Made by a program: the position numbers and the translations under genes. This document shows positions 32,823 through 43,402 of a DNA stretch of 56,045 bases, piece by piece. Below the pieces are notes generated by a model. It searched no databases. It saw only the letters and a list, made by a program, of their open reading frames with translations, and had not been told where the DNA came from. This DNA comes from Gemmatimonadota bacterium (GTDB lineage: Bacteria > Gemmatimonadota > Gemmatimonadetes > Gemmatimonadales > GWC2-71-9), in contig QHUZ01000032.1 in assembly GCA_003223395.1 (NCBI GenBank), positions 1 to 56,045 on the forward strand, in the 5' to 3' direction. Numbering within the stretch: position 1 is the stretch's first letter; every line of letters starts with the position of its first letter.

Positions 32823-35800
32823 ATGAAACTGTCCGAAACCGCGATACGCCGCCCCGTCCTGGCCAGCATGCTGTCGGCTGCGCTGGTGCTCTTCGGGTTC
32901 ATCGGGTACACCCGGCTCTCCGTGCGCGAGCTGCCCGACATCGATCCCCCGGTCATTTCGGTCACGACCGTGCTCCCCGGCGCCAACGCGCAGGTGGTCG
33001 AGACCGCCGTCACCGACGTGCTCGAGGAAGAGCTCTCGACCATCCAGGGCATCCGGACGCTGAGCAGCACGTCGTCGGAGCAGACGAGCAACATCACGCT
33101 CGAGTTCACCCTCGACCGGCCGGTGGACGTGGCGGCGCAGGACGTGCGCGACAAGGTGTCGCGCGTGCGCGGGCGCCTGCCGGTGGACGTGCTCGAGCCG
33201 GTGATCGCGAAGCAATCGGCCGACGCGCAGCCGTTCTTCTGGCTGGCGCTCTCCAGCGACAACTACGACCTGATGCAGCTCTCCGACGTGGCCGACCGGC
33301 TGGTGAAAGCGCGGCTCCAGAGCCTGCCGGGCGTCGGCAGCGCCCAGATCTTCGGTGAGCGCCGGTACTCGATGCGCGTGTGGGTGGATCCGGAGGCGTT
33401 GTCGGCGCGCGGTCTGACGGTGCAGGACGTCGAAAACGCGATCGCCTCGCGCAACGTCGAGATCCCGGCGGGCCGCATCGAATCGACCCGGCGCGAGTTC
33501 TCGGTCCGTTCGCTCGGCGAGCTCAAGACCCCCGGCGAGTTCGGCGAAATGGTGGTCGCGAGCCAGGGGACGCAGCTCGTCAAGCTGAAGGACGTCGCGC
33601 GCGTGGAGCTCGGTCCCGAGGACGATCGCTCGATCTTCCGCTGGAGAGGTACCCCCTCGGTCGCGATCGGCGTCGTGCGCCAGTCGAAGGCCAACCTGCT
33701 CAATGTCGCGCGCAGCATTCGCGAAGAGCTCCCCGGCATTCAGCAGACACTGCCGCCCGGCGTGAGGCTCGAGAGCGCATTCGACGGGTCGGTGTTCGTC
33801 ACGCACTCGATCAACGACGCGAGGCTGACGCTGCTCATCGCGGCGATCCTGGTCGTGCTCATCATCTTCGTCTTCTTGCGAAACGTCCGGGCCACGATCA
33901 TCCCGGGACTCGCGATCCCCGCATCGATCGTCGCGACGTTCGCGATCATGTATTTCCTGGGCTTTTCGATCAACAACTTTACGCTGCTCGCGCTGACGAT
34001 CGCGATCGGCATCGTGGTGGACGACGCGATCATCGTGCTCGAGAACGCCTTCCGGCATCAGGAGGAGTTGCACGAAACCCCCGAGCAGGCGGCGGTGAAC
34101 GGAACCAACGAAATCGGCTTCGCGGTGATCGCGACGACGATCGCGCTGGTGGCGGTGTTTTCGCCGCTTGCGTTCCTGACGGGCACCGCGGGCCGGTTGT
34201 TGAGCGAGTTCGGCATCGCCGTCGCGGGCGCCGTCGTGATCTCGGGCTTCGTCGCGCTGACGCTCACGCCGATGCTCTGCGCCAAAATCCTCAAGATGCA
34301 GCACCAGCACGGCAAGGTCTTCGAGATGTTCGAGCGCGGCTTCACGGCGCTGTCGGAGCGGTATGGGCAGCTGCTGCGGCGCGCCGTCGATCACCGCGTT
34401 GCCGTCCTGCTCGGGACGCTGGCGGTCGTCGCCGTCTCCGTCTTTGCGTTTCTGATTTTCCCGCCGACGCGGCTGCAGAACGAGCTGATCCCGGAAGACG
34501 ATCGCGGCTTCTTCCTGGTCGTGGTCCGTGGACCGGAAGGCGCGTCGCTGCCGTATACCGACGGCTACGTGCGGCAGGTCGAACAGATCATCGATCGCAC
34601 GCCGGACGTGAAAGGGTATTTCACGATCGTCGGGGGATTCGCGGGCGGCGTGAACAGCGCGTTCATCGGCGTGATCCTGAAGGATTTCGGCGAGCGCCAC
34701 ACCAGCGTGCAGCAAATGCTGGGCGGTCTCTTTCCCCAGCTCATGGGGATCTCCGGGGTCATGGCATTTCCGTACGCGCCCGGCGCGATCGGGTTCTCGC
34801 AGCCGATTCAGTACGTTGTGCAGAATCCCGATTTTGCGAAACTCACCGGCTTGATGGGACCGTTCGTCGGCCGCGTTTCGCAAGTCAAGGGCCTCGCGAA
34901 CGTCCAGACCGACCTGTTCGTGAACAAGCCGGAGCTGCGGGTGACGTTCGAACGGGACCGGGCCGAGGATTTGGGTGTGCCCGTTCGCGATGTAGCGAGC
35001 GCGTTGCAGACGTTCCTCGGCGGCCGCCGCGTCAGCACGTTCACGCGCAACGACAAGCTCTATTACGTGATGGTGCAGCTCGATCCCAAGGATCGTGCGA
35101 CGCCGAGCGACATGCGCGGGATTTATTTGCGAGGGAAGGGCGGGCAGCTGGTCCAGCTCGACGCCCTGGCGAACGTGCTGGAAGGGGTCGGCGCGCGGCA
35201 GATCAACCACTTCAACCGGATTCCCTCGTTCACGTTGTCGGCGTCGCTGACGCCGGGGCTGGCGCAGGGCGAGGCGCTCGATTCGATCGATGCGGTCGCG
35301 CGGCAGTTGCTGCCGCCCGGGACCACCACGGCGCTCGCCGGGGAATCACGCGAGTACAAGGAGAGCGGGAGCGCCATCTACTTTGCGTTCGTGATCGCGC
35401 TCATCGTCGTATTCATGGTGCTCGCCTCGCAGTTCGAATCGCTGCTGCACCCGTGGACCGTGCTCCTGGCCGTCCCGCTCGCCGTGACCGGCGCGCTGGC
35501 GACGCTGAAGGTGGTGGCGCTCCTGACACCCACCTTCATCGGGCGGCTGCTGCACTTCTCCGGTGCGACGATGAACCTGTACAGCCAAATCGGAATGATT
35601 CTCCTGATCGGCCTGGTGAGTAAGAATTCGATTCTGCTCGTCGAATACACGAACCAGCTGCGAGACAAGGGCCTCGACACCGTCGCCGCGGTCCTGGAGG
35701 CGGGCCGGATCCGGTTTCGCCCGATTCTTATGACGTCGGTGGCGACGATCATGGGCGCGGTGCCGGTCGCCTGGGGCGTCGGCGCAGGCTCCGCATCGCG

Positions 35801-35957
35801 CAAGCCGCTAGGCTACGCGATCGTCGGCGGAGTCTTCTTCTCTACCGCGCTCACGTTATTCGTCGTGCCCGTGGCGTATGTGATGTTCGACTCCGCGGTG
35901 CAGCGGTTCCGCGCGCGACGTGGCCGGTTAGTCCCGGCGCCTGGGGAGGGCGACTGA
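32823..35957 (+). CDS. RND efflux transporter, permease subunit
   Basis: ATG 32823 (MKLSETAIRRPVLASM) matches the normal N-terminus of the family; the open frame upstream of it adds an unsupported 22 residues. The 1044-residue protein has the two-fold repeat of AcrB-type pumps: TM1, a periplasmic porter domain, TM2-7, and the same again. Proton-relay residues are visible: the Asp pair in IAIGIVVDDAIIVLEN (TM4) and the Lys in LIGLVSKNSILLVEY (TM10). It exports drugs or other small molecules using the proton gradient together with the two following gene products. Confidence 0.96.
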   Translation: MKLSETAIRRPVLASMLSAALVLFGFIGYTRLSVRELPDIDPPVISVTTVLPGANAQVVETAVTDVLEEELSTIQGIRTLSSTSSEQTSNITLEFTLDRPVDVAAQDVRDKVSRVRGRLPVDVLEPVIAKQSADAQPFFWLALSSDNYDLMQLSDVADRLVKARLQSLPGVGSAQIFGERRYSMRVWVDPEALSARGLTVQDVENAIASRNVEIPAGRIESTRREFSVRSLGELKTPGEFGEMVVASQGTQLVKLKDVARVELGPEDDRSIFRWRGTPSVAIGVVRQSKANLLNVARSIREELPGIQQTLPPGVRLESAFDGSVFVTHSINDARLTLLIAAILVVLIIFVFLRNVRATIIPGLAIPASIVATFAIMYFLGFSINNFTLLALTIAIGIVVDDAIIVLENAFRHQEELHETPEQAAVNGTNEIGFAVIATTIALVAVFSPLAFLTGTAGRLLSEFGIAVAGAVVISGFVALTLTPMLCAKILKMQHQHGKVFEMFERGFTALSERYGQLLRRAVDHRVAVLLGTLAVVAVSVFAFLIFPPTRLQNELIPEDDRGFFLVVVRGPEGASLPYTDGYVRQVEQIIDRTPDVKGYFTIVGGFAGGVNSAFIGVILKDFGERHTSVQQMLGGLFPQLMGISGVMAFPYAPGAIGFSQPIQYVVQNPDFAKLTGLMGPFVGRVSQVKGLANVQTDLFVNKPELRVTFERDRAEDLGVPVRDVASALQTFLGGRRVSTFTRNDKLYYVMVQLDPKDRATPSDMRGIYLRGKGGQLVQLDALANVLEGVGARQINHFNRIPSFTLSASLTPGLAQGEALDSIDAVARQLLPPGTTTALAGESREYKESGSAIYFAFVIALIVVFMVLASQFESLLHPWTVLLAVPLAVTGALATLKVVALLTPTFIGRLLHFSGATMNLYSQIGMILLIGLVSKNSILLVEYTNQLRDKGLDTVAAVLEAGRIRFRPILMTSVATIMGAVPVAWGVGAGSASRKPLGYAIVGGVFFSTALTLFVVPVAYVMFDSAVQRFRARRGRLVPAPGEGD

Positions 35958-37246
35958 TGCTGGCGTTGCTACTCGCCCTGCAGACGGTGGCGTCTCTGGC
36001 GCCGGCGGATTCGCTGCCGCAGGTCACATTGCGCGAAGCGCTGCAGCGGGCCGTGCAGCTCGACCCGAACTACGTCGCGGCGGTCGGCCAGGTAGACAAC
36101 GCGGTGTGGGCGCGCCGCAGCGCGTTCTCCGTGTTCATCCTGCCGTCCATCTCACTCGCGACGACGGCCACGCGGAATAATCCGCCGTTCTTCAACTTCG
36201 GGACGCTGCGCCCGGAGAAGTACGCGGTGCAGGGGTCGATCACGGCCTCGTACGATCTGTTCCTCGGCGGCCAGAAGTTCGCTGAGCTGTCGCGCTCGGG
36301 CGCTGCGCTCGAGAGCGCGCATGCCAGCGAGCTCATCCAGCGCTTTACGACCGCGTTCCTGACGGAGTTCGACTACTATGATGTGCTGGCCAACGCCGAG
36401 CTGGATCGCGTCGCGCGTGATCGGCTGCGGCGCGCGCGCGAGCAACTTGGGGTCGCGCGTGCCAAGGTGTCGTCGGGGGCCGCCGTCCAGACCGATTCTC
36501 TCAACCTCCGCCTGGAGCTGACGCGCGCGCAGATCGCGCAGCTGCAGCAGTCCTCCAAGCTGCGCGTCGCCCGGCTGCAGCTCGGCCGCCGCATTGGAGC
36601 GGCGGGCCCGGTGGATGCCGCGCCGCTCGACTCCGCGCTTGCGCCAGAGCTGCCGATCTCGCTCGCGGATGCTATCACGCAGGCGGCCTCGCAGGGCCCG
36701 GAATACCGGCGCGTCGCCGCGGACGAACGCGCCGCGGCCGCCCTCTACCGGTCGCGCCTGGGCAACTATCTGCCGCACGCCACGCTCTCCTGGACCGGCG
36801 TCGGCTTCGACAACAAGTTCATGCCGACGGGCGCCAAGTTCACCCAGTTGTCGCTCGCGATCTCGTTTCCGCTCTGGGATAACATGCGCCGCGAGCTGTC
36901 GGTGTCGCAGGCGCGCGTCAGCCGCGACGTGGCGCGCGCGATTCGGAACGACATGCAGCGGGCGGTGCAGCATGACGTCACCGCCGCCTTCGACGCGTAC
37001 GAGACGACCCGTGAGTCAGTTGGACTGTCGGCCCAGGCCTTGACGGCCGCGCGCGAGAGCTTCCGCATTCAGCAGACCCGGTACCAGAGTGGGGCGACCA
37101 CGATTCTCGACCTGCTCGATGCCGAAGTGAACCTGTCCCAGGCCGAGGCGGACTACGTGGCAGCGCGCTACGGCACGCGTCTCGCACTCGCCGGCCTCGA
37201 GACCATTCTCGGCAAGAGACTCTTTACCGATAAGGAACCTCAGTGA
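35957..37246 (+). CDS. TolC-family outer-membrane efflux protein
   Basis: A 429-residue outer-membrane factor with a short signal peptide (MLALLLALQTVASLAPA). Two internal OEP repeats are visible: VTLREALQRAVQLDPNY near the start and ISLADAITQAASQGPEYR in the middle, each followed by long heptad-rich helices. The end TRYQSGATTILDLLDAEVNLSQAEADYVAARY is a strong family motif. The start overlaps the pump stop by one base. It forms the outer-membrane channel for the tripartite pump. Confidence 0.94.
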   Translation: MLALLLALQTVASLAPADSLPQVTLREALQRAVQLDPNYVAAVGQVDNAVWARRSAFSVFILPSISLATTATRNNPPFFNFGTLRPEKYAVQGSITASYDLFLGGQKFAELSRSGAALESAHASELIQRFTTAFLTEFDYYDVLANAELDRVARDRLRRAREQLGVARAKVSSGAAVQTDSLNLRLELTRAQIAQLQQSSKLRVARLQLGRRIGAAGPVDAAPLDSALAPELPISLADAITQAASQGPEYRRVAADERAAAALYRSRLGNYLPHATLSWTGVGFDNKFMPTGAKFTQLSLAISFPLWDNMRRELSVSQARVSRDVARAIRNDMQRAVQHDVTAAFDAYETTRESVGLSAQALTAARESFRIQQTRYQSGATTILDLLDAEVNLSQAEADYVAARYGTRLALAGLETILGKRLFTDKEPQ

Positions 37247-38391
37247 TGTCATACCGCGCCCTTGCAGTTCTGCTCCTGCTCGCGGCTCCGGCCGCGTGCA
37301 AAAAGGCCAACTCCGCCGCAGGTGGCGGACCGGGTGGTGCCGGCGGCTTCGCCATGCCGGTCGAAGTCTCTCCCGCTATCCGCGACACGGTGGTGGACGC
37401 CATCGCTGCGACCGGCCAGATCGAAGCGATCCAGTCGATCGAGCTGCGCCCCGAGGTCTCGGGACGCATCACCGACATCCTGGTCCGCGAAGGCCAGGAG
37501 GTCGCCGACGGCACGCCTCTCTTCAAGGTCGACGACGCCGAGCTGAAGGCGCAGGTCGCGCAAGCCGAGGCGGAGCGGCAGCTCGCGCGCCAGGCGCTGG
37601 AGCGCACCAAGCAGCTGATCACCCAGAACGCGTCGTCGACCTCGGATCTCGAGCAGTCCGAGGCCAAATCGCGTGGCGCCGACGCCAACTACGATCTCCT
37701 GAAGACCAGGCTCGACCGCACCGTGGTGCGCGCGCCGTTCGGCGGCGTCGCCGGCCGGCGGCTCGTGAGCATCGGGACGTATGTGTCGCCGCAGACGCCG
37801 CTCATCACGCTGCAATCGGTCAATCCCCAGTTCGCGTCCTTCGACGTGCCGGAGCGGTACGCCGACCGGCTGCGCCGCGGCCAGCTCGTGAGCTTCCAGG
37901 TCGCCGCGCTGCCGGGGAAGAACTTCTCGGGCGAGGTCGTGTTCGTGGACCCCGTCGTTGCGCTGCCGGGCCGCACGATTCTCATCAAGGCGCGCGTGCC
38001 GAACAGCGAGCACCAGCTCCAAGCGGGGATGTTCATCGAGGCGCGGCTCGCGACGAATATTCGGCCCAACGCCGTCGTCGTGCCCGAGGACGCGTTGCTC
38101 CCGATGCAGGGCGCGACGTTCGTGTGGGTGGTGAAGGACGGCAAAGCCAATCAGCAGCAGGTGTCGGTCGGCGTCCGCACCGCCGGCTGGGCGGAAATCC
38201 AGGGTGGGGTCGTCGCCGGAGACCAGGTGGTCGTCGGTGGTCTGGAGCGGCTGTTCCCCAACGCGCCGGTGATGGCTCGCGTGGTGGAGCGTCACCGCGG
38301 CGCACCCACGGGCCAGGAGACTACGGCGGCGACGAGCCGGCCGGCCGGCGGTGGAACGCAGCCGGCGGCCAAGGACTCAGCGAAGCACTAG
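37243..38391 (+). CDS. RND efflux periplasmic adaptor (membrane fusion protein)
   Basis: A 382-residue HlyD/AcrA-type adaptor. The lipoprotein signal LLLLAAPAACKK anchors it to the inner membrane. A lipoyl/biotin-like half-motif SIELRPEVSGRITDILVREGQEV is followed by a coiled-coil hairpin (about 100-150), then LDRTVVRAPFGGVAGRR and beta-barrel sequence. A Gly/Thr-rich tail closes it. It overlaps the outer-membrane gene by 4 bases, completing a pump, channel, adaptor operon. Its 3' end overlaps the convergent DUF2723 gene by 4 bases. Confidence 0.94.
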   Translation: MMSYRALAVLLLLAAPAACKKANSAAGGGPGGAGGFAMPVEVSPAIRDTVVDAIAATGQIEAIQSIELRPEVSGRITDILVREGQEVADGTPLFKVDDAELKAQVAQAEAERQLARQALERTKQLITQNASSTSDLEQSEAKSRGADANYDLLKTRLDRTVVRAPFGGVAGRRLVSIGTYVSPQTPLITLQSVNPQFASFDVPERYADRLRRGQLVSFQVAALPGKNFSGEVVFVDPVVALPGRTILIKARVPNSEHQLQAGMFIEARLATNIRPNAVVVPEDALLPMQGATFVWVVKDGKANQQQVSVGVRTAGWAEIQGGVVAGDQVVVGGLERLFPNAPVMARVVERHRGAPTGQETTAATSRPAGGGTQPAAKDSAKH

Positions 38392-40793
38392 CGGACCGGC
38401 CGCTCCGGCAGCGGCTGGAGCGTCATCCGCGTATTGCGGAAGATCGCCTGCGCGATCTGCTGCGCGCGCGCCGAGAGCGTCGGGTCCTTGGGCTGGATCG
38501 CCTCAGCCATCGTGTAGTACGTCAGTCCATACAGATCGAGGATTCCCTTCGACGGCTCGTCCACCCAGCCGCGCGGCCGCTCCCGCGCGGCGGCGTCGGT
38601 GTGGTACACATCGAACAGCAGCTGCGTCGTGCGCGGCACGTTGACGTACCCCAGCGACTGAATCCCCATGATGCTGTCCGACGGCGTGATCTCTTTCTGA
38701 CGGAGCGCGCGCGCGAAGCCCTGGCCTTCCAGGTGTGACGTCAGGCCGAACTGATCGGCGTACAGCCCCACCGTCCGTGAGTAATAGATCGGCCGCTTGC
38801 CGAGCTGATCCTTGATCACCTGCATGACGACGAGATCCGCGCGTTCGACGTAGGGGCGGCCCATCATCTGCGGATCGACCGTGATGCGGACCGTGTCGGC
38901 GCCCGTGCCGAGCTTCGCGGTCCGCTTGTCCTCGACCATATAGTACTGCGGGAGCGCGTCGATCTGTTCGTCCGTGAGATTCATCAGCTTGCCTTGCGGC
39001 TTCGGCCACTGCCTGCCGCGGTAGATCGCGAGCGCGTGCGTCGAATCGAACGCGGCCAGCGGCCGCCGCTGCAGCTGCCGGACGTACCAGTCGGTGTTGG
39101 CGAGCGAAAGGTTGACGACCGTGACGTCCTTCCGGATGCCCTCGACCTCCTGGGCGTACCACAGCGGGAACGTGTCGTTGTCGCCCGCGGTGACCAGCAC
39201 GCCGTACGGCTCCACCGATTGCAGCAAGTCGTATGCGAAATCGCGCGCCAGCGTCTCGCCTTTGCGGGACGCGGTGAGGCGGTTGCCCACGAGGGGAATC
39301 AGTGCCACCGCGAGCAGCGGCGTGCCGTACACCCAGCGGCGCATCGCGTCCGGCTGGCGTTCCCGGAACCAATCGCTCACCGCTTCGAGTCCGGCGGCGA
39401 GTCCCATCGCCACCCAGATCCCCCACAGCGCGAACGACACGATGAAGAAGTAGTCGCGCTGGCGCACTTCGTGATTCGCAAGCGGCTGCTCCGGATGCAG
39501 GGAAAAGCCGTACTTGAAGTTCAGATAAAAGACGAGCATGAAGGTGAACGTGAACATGAGCACCGTCATGGCGAGGGCGGTGCGCTTGTCCGCGCGCCAG
39601 TGGCGCATGGCGCCGGCGATGCCGAGGAACGCGAACACCACCGCCAGGACGCGCTGCAGGCGGTCCGACCAGTCGTGTGCGAACTGCCAGCTGAAGTATT
39701 GCGCGTAGTTGACGAGCTGCGCCCAATACAGCGCCGCCGTATGCCCGACGTTGGCGTCGCCGGGTGGCTGCGTAGGATTGTCGAAGACGGAAGGCTTGCC
39801 GTACTGCACGCGAAAGATGACGTCCCACAGCGTTTTCCAGGTGGTCGGCTCACCTTCGTTGATCGGCGGATAGAAGTGGGCCCGAATCGGCAGATACGTG
39901 TAGACCGAGACGCCCACGACCACTACGAGCAGCGCCGCGGCCGCAAACGAGACGTTGCCGGCCATGGTCGCAAACAGCAGGGCGCCGGCAAAGAGCAGGC
40001 CGGCCACGGCGATCGGTGCCCAGCCTTCGAGTCCGAGCGTCAGCAGTAGCGCCCACACGCTGGTGAACACGAAGAACTGCGACCACTCGAGACGCCGGTC
40101 GGAATCCGCCACGGGCCGCTGCTTCTTGAGCGGCGGATAGAGGAGGATGACCACCACCGGCCCGACGAGCACGCCCATCATGTGATTCGTCGCGGTGAGG
40201 GCGAGCAGATAAATGATCAGCAGCAGGTGATGATCGTGCGCCTCGCCGGCCGGTTGGTCGTCCCAGCGCACGATAAGCCACAGAATCAGCGCGATGGAGA
40301 GCAGGCTCAGCGTGTAGACCTTCTCGTTGACGACCGACTGGTTCCACACGGTGAACGCGGTCGCCGAGACGATCGCGCCGGCGAGCGCGGTCATGCGGCG
40401 CGGCCACACCGCCGGCACGAACGAGCGCAGCCAGCGCTCGGCGACGAGGAACCAGCAGCCCGCCGACACCGCGCTCGTCGCGGCGGCGAACAGGTTGATC
40501 CGCTCCGCATACGCCTGGGCGAGCGGCAGCAATCCCCACACATGCGCCATGAGCACGAACAGCGGATTGCCGGGCGGATGCGGAACCCCGAGCGTGTTGG
40601 CGGCCGCGATGTACTCCGACGTATCCCAGAACTGCGTCGTCGGCGCGAGTGTCAGGATGTAGAGAATCAGCGCGCCGAGTGAGACGCATGCCGCCATGAG
40701 ATAGGGCGGCTTCTCGGCGCTGACCGGCGCAACCGGCGTGGCCAGCGGGCGCCGGTCCGCGGGAGCGGTTCGATTCGGATACGTGGTCGTCAT
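38388..40793 (-). CDS. DUF2723 family multi-pass membrane protein
   Basis: An 801-residue protein with a GT-C-like layout: a conserved acidic loop after the first helix (FWDTSEYIAAANTLGVPHPPGNPLF, with the conserved Asp and Glu), then about ten membrane helices to about residue 480. A soluble C-terminal domain follows (TAGDNDTFPLWYAQ; YYSRTVGLYADQFGL). DUF2723 proteins are predicted sugar transferases that use lipid-linked donors; the acceptor is unknown. It is the last gene of the leftward valS operon and starts 12 bases after the purH stop. Confidence 0.9.
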   Translation of the reverse strand: MTTTYPNRTAPADRRPLATPVAPVSAEKPPYLMAACVSLGALILYILTLAPTTQFWDTSEYIAAANTLGVPHPPGNPLFVLMAHVWGLLPLAQAYAERINLFAAATSAVSAGCWFLVAERWLRSFVPAVWPRRMTALAGAIVSATAFTVWNQSVVNEKVYTLSLLSIALILWLIVRWDDQPAGEAHDHHLLLIIYLLALTATNHMMGVLVGPVVVILLYPPLKKQRPVADSDRRLEWSQFFVFTSVWALLLTLGLEGWAPIAVAGLLFAGALLFATMAGNVSFAAAALLVVVVGVSVYTYLPIRAHFYPPINEGEPTTWKTLWDVIFRVQYGKPSVFDNPTQPPGDANVGHTAALYWAQLVNYAQYFSWQFAHDWSDRLQRVLAVVFAFLGIAGAMRHWRADKRTALAMTVLMFTFTFMLVFYLNFKYGFSLHPEQPLANHEVRQRDYFFIVSFALWGIWVAMGLAAGLEAVSDWFRERQPDAMRRWVYGTPLLAVALIPLVGNRLTASRKGETLARDFAYDLLQSVEPYGVLVTAGDNDTFPLWYAQEVEGIRKDVTVVNLSLANTDWYVRQLQRRPLAAFDSTHALAIYRGRQWPKPQGKLMNLTDEQIDALPQYYMVEDKRTAKLGTGADTVRITVDPQMMGRPYVERADLVVMQVIKDQLGKRPIYYSRTVGLYADQFGLTSHLEGQGFARALRQKEITPSDSIMGIQSLGYVNVPRTTQLLFDVYHTDAAARERPRGWVDEPSKGILDLYGLTYYTMAEAIQPKDPTLSARAQQIAQAIFRNTRMTLQPLPERPVR

Positions 40794-40805
40794 AGGCCCA
40801 ATAAT

Positions 40806-42344
40806 CTAGTGACGGAACTGTCGCATACCGGTCAGGATCATGGCCAGATCGTGCTCGTCCGCCGCTGCAATGACCTCGGCGTCCTTGACCGACCCCCCCG
40901 GCTGAATGATGGCGGTCACCCCAGCCGCCGCCGCCTCGTCCACCCCATCCCGGAACGGGAAGAAGGCATCGCTGGCCAGTACCGCTCCTCGCGGATCATG
41001 ACCCTGCTGGCGCGCCTTATGGACCGCGAGAAACGACGCGTCCACCCGGCTCATCTGGCCGGCGCCGATTCCGATCGCCGCCTCGTCGCGCACCAGGATG
41101 ATGGCGTTCGACTTGATAGACCCCACCGCGGCCCAGGCGAACCGCAAATCGTTCCATTGCGCATCGGTAGGCCGCCGAGTCGTTGCGACGTGCCACTGGG
41201 ACTCGTCGGCCACGCTCGAGTAGCGGAACCGGTCCTGCACGAGGAAGCCTCCCCGCACGCGCTTGAAGTCGAGCGTGGGCTCGTCGCCGAACTTCGGGAG
41301 CTCGACGACGCGCAGGTTCTTCTTCTCCTTGAATACGGCGAGCGCGTCCGCATCGACCCGCGGCGCGACCACGACTTCCACGAACAGGTCGCGCATCGCC
41401 TCGGCGGCGGCGCGATCCACCACGGTGTTGAAGGCGACACACGAGCCGAATGCCGACGTGCGATCGGTCGCGAGGGCGCGCGCAAATGCGTCGGCGGCAT
41501 TGCGGCCCAGCGCGATCCCGCACGGCGTCGTGTGCTTGATGATCACGCAGGCCGCGTGCGCGTCCTTGCTTTGCCACGGCGCCACGGCCATCACCGCGGC
41601 GTCCACGTCGAGCAGATTGTTGAACGACAGCTCCTTGCCGTGGAGCTGGTGCATGTCGCGGATGCCGGGCTCGTCGCTCACGTAGAGGGCGGCGCGTTGG
41701 TGCGGATTTTCGCCGTAGCGCAGTGATTGCCGTTGGTGGAGGATCTGGACGTTGGTGGAGGGCAGGACCTCTTGCGAGCGAACGAGATAGGCCAGAATCG
41801 CCGCGTCGTACGCGGAGGTGTGCGCGAAGACTTTCGTGGCGAGCGCCCGCCGTTTATCCTCGCCGACACCGCCACCCTTGAGATCCTCGATCACGCTCGA
41901 ATAATCCTCCGGATCGACAATCACAATCACCGCCGTGTGATTCTTCGCGGCCGAGCGGAGCATCGACGGCCCGCCGATGTCGATCTGCTCGATGGCCTGC
42001 GCGAACGTGGTCTGCGGTTTCGCGACGGTCTCGCGGAACGGATAGAGGTTTACCGCGACGAGATCGATCGGCGTGATGCCGTGTTGTTTCATGGCCGCGA
42101 CGTCGCCCGCGTTATCTCGTCTCGCTAACAGTCCCCCGTGCACTTTCGGATGCAGCGTCTTCACGCGCCCGTCCATCATTTCCGGGAAGGCGGTGACCTG
42201 ATCGATCGGGATGACGGCGATGCCCTCGCGCTTCAGCACTTCCGCTGTGCCCCCGGTGGAGACGATCTCCCACTTGAGCGCTACGAGCCGACGCGCGAAG
42301 TCTACGATGCCGCGCTTGTCCGAAACCGAGAGAAGCGCCCTCAC
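40806..42344 (-). CDS. purH: bifunctional AICAR formyltransferase / IMP cyclohydrolase PurH
   Basis: GTG 42344 overlaps the upstream stop (GTGA) and gives 512 residues beginning [19 protein letters not shown], the normal N-terminus of the IMP cyclohydrolase domain. The AICAR transformylase domain follows from about 200, with [39 protein letters not shown] (catalytic Lys-His) and SDAFFPFRD. It carries out the last two steps of purine synthesis. purN, an earlier step, is in the same operon. Confidence 0.96.
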   Translation of the reverse strand: MRALLSVSDKRGIVDFARRLVALKWEIVSTGGTAEVLKREGIAVIPIDQVTAFPEMMDGRVKTLHPKVHGGLLARRDNAGDVAAMKQHGITPIDLVAVNLYPFRETVAKPQTTFAQAIEQIDIGGPSMLRSAAKNHTAVIVIVDPEDYSSVIEDLKGGGVGEDKRRALATKVFAHTSAYDAAILAYLVRSQEVLPSTNVQILHQRQSLRYGENPHQRAALYVSDEPGIRDMHQLHGKELSFNNLLDVDAAVMAVAPWQSKDAHAACVIIKHTTPCGIALGRNAADAFARALATDRTSAFGSCVAFNTVVDRAAAEAMRDLFVEVVVAPRVDADALAVFKEKKNLRVVELPKFGDEPTLDFKRVRGGFLVQDRFRYSSVADESQWHVATTRRPTDAQWNDLRFAWAAVGSIKSNAIILVRDEAAIGIGAGQMSRVDASFLAVHKARQQGHDPRGAVLASDAFFPFRDGVDEAAAAGVTAIIQPGGSVKDAEVIAAADEHDLAMILTGMRQFRH

Positions 42345-43402
42345 CAGTCCTCTGCCACGGCACGCACCAAGTCCGCCAAGCTGATCAGGTCTTTCAGGTC
42401 CACCACCTCCGCCGGCGAGTGCGAGTAGCGCAGCGGCCATCCCATGGCGACGTCCACGACGCCGAACTCCAGAAAGGTAGAGCCGTCGTTGCCGCCGTTG
42501 GTCGTGCCGATCTGCAGCGCGATGCCGCGGGCGCGCGCGAGGGCGGCCAGCGAGTCGACGTAGGCGGGCGGCGTGATGGACGAATTGTCGAGCGCCCGCG
42601 CCACGGCGCCGGCGCCGATGGGCGCGACGGCGAAGTTCGGCAGCTCGAGCGGGGAATCTGCCGAGACGAAGGTGTCGATCGCATGCACGCGCCGGGTGGA
42701 TGGGCCGAGCTGCCGCGCCGCTGCACCAGCGCCCTCGAGCCCGATCTCCTCGCGCGTGCTGAAGATGAAAATGACCGGGTGCTTGAGCTTCGCGCGATCG
42801 AGCTCCAGCAGCGCCAGGATCAGCGCGGCGCAGCCCATCCGGTCGTCGAACGAACGGCCGGTGGCGCGCGTACCGGCGAGCCGCACGTACTGCTTCGGCA
42901 TCGTGACCGTCTGGCCGAGCTTCACGCCGAGCGACTCGGCGCCGGCGCGGGAGGTGGCGCCGACGCTCACGTGGAGGGGCGGAGGCGTGCGGCGCGTGAG
43001 CCCGGTGTCGCGCGGCAGGAAGATGCCGGGGATGTCGCCGCCACCCGTGTGGATCAGCGCGGGCTTGGCCTCGAACAGCGACAGGATGAAGCCGCCGCGG
43101 GTGCGCAGGCCCAGCGTCCCGTCGCCATTGATCGTGTCAACGCGGAACCCGATCTCGTCCATGTGTGCGACGATGACGACCGGTCCTCCCCCGTCGCCTT
43201 GCCCCGTGCGAACCCAGAGGTTGCCTGCGGTATCGGTTTCGGTCTTGGCCCAGCTGGGCAGGAGACGTTGCACCGTGGCTCGTACGGGCGCTTCCATGCC
43301 TGACACGCCATAACTCTCGACGAGCTGGGAGAGCACGCTCTGAGCCTCCGACATCCGGCTCGTGTCCTGGATCGCGAGGATCGCTGCGAATGCGAGAATC
43401 AT
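42341..43402 (-). CDS. M42-family metallopeptidase (active-site intact)
   Basis: ATG 43402 follows GGAGG by six bases and overlaps the upstream stop as ATGA, giving 353 residues. Dinuclear zinc-site motifs are all present: IVAHMDEIGFRV (His, Asp), RSFDDRMGC (Asp-Asp), STREEIGLEGA (Glu-Glu), DTFVSAD (Asp) and a C-terminal RYSHSPAEV (His). A short hydrophobic leader (MILAFAAILAIQ) suggests export, unlike the usual cytoplasmic M42 enzymes. It is paired with an upstream paralogue that has lost these residues. Confidence 0.9.
   Translation of the reverse strand: MILAFAAILAIQDTSRMSEAQSVLSQLVESYGVSGMEAPVRATVQRLLPSWAKTETDTAGNLWVRTGQGDGGGPVVIVAHMDEIGFRVDTINGDGTLGLRTRGGFILSLFEAKPALIHTGGGDIPGIFLPRDTGLTRRTPPPLHVSVGATSRAGAESLGVKLGQTVTMPKQYVRLAGTRATGRSFDDRMGCAALILALLELDRAKLKHPVIFIFSTREEIGLEGAGAAARQLGPSTRRVHAIDTFVSADSPLELPNFAVAPIGAGAVARALDNSSITPPAYVDSLAALARARGIALQIGTTNGGNDGSTFLEFGVVDVAMGWPLRYSHSPAEVVDLKDLISLADLVRAVAEDW

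Noticed and set aside
32778-35210. 810-residue antisense open frame opposite the RND pump
   Set aside because: Its composition is Arg/Asp/His-rich and repetitive, with no motifs. The sense frame is an unmistakable RND permease.
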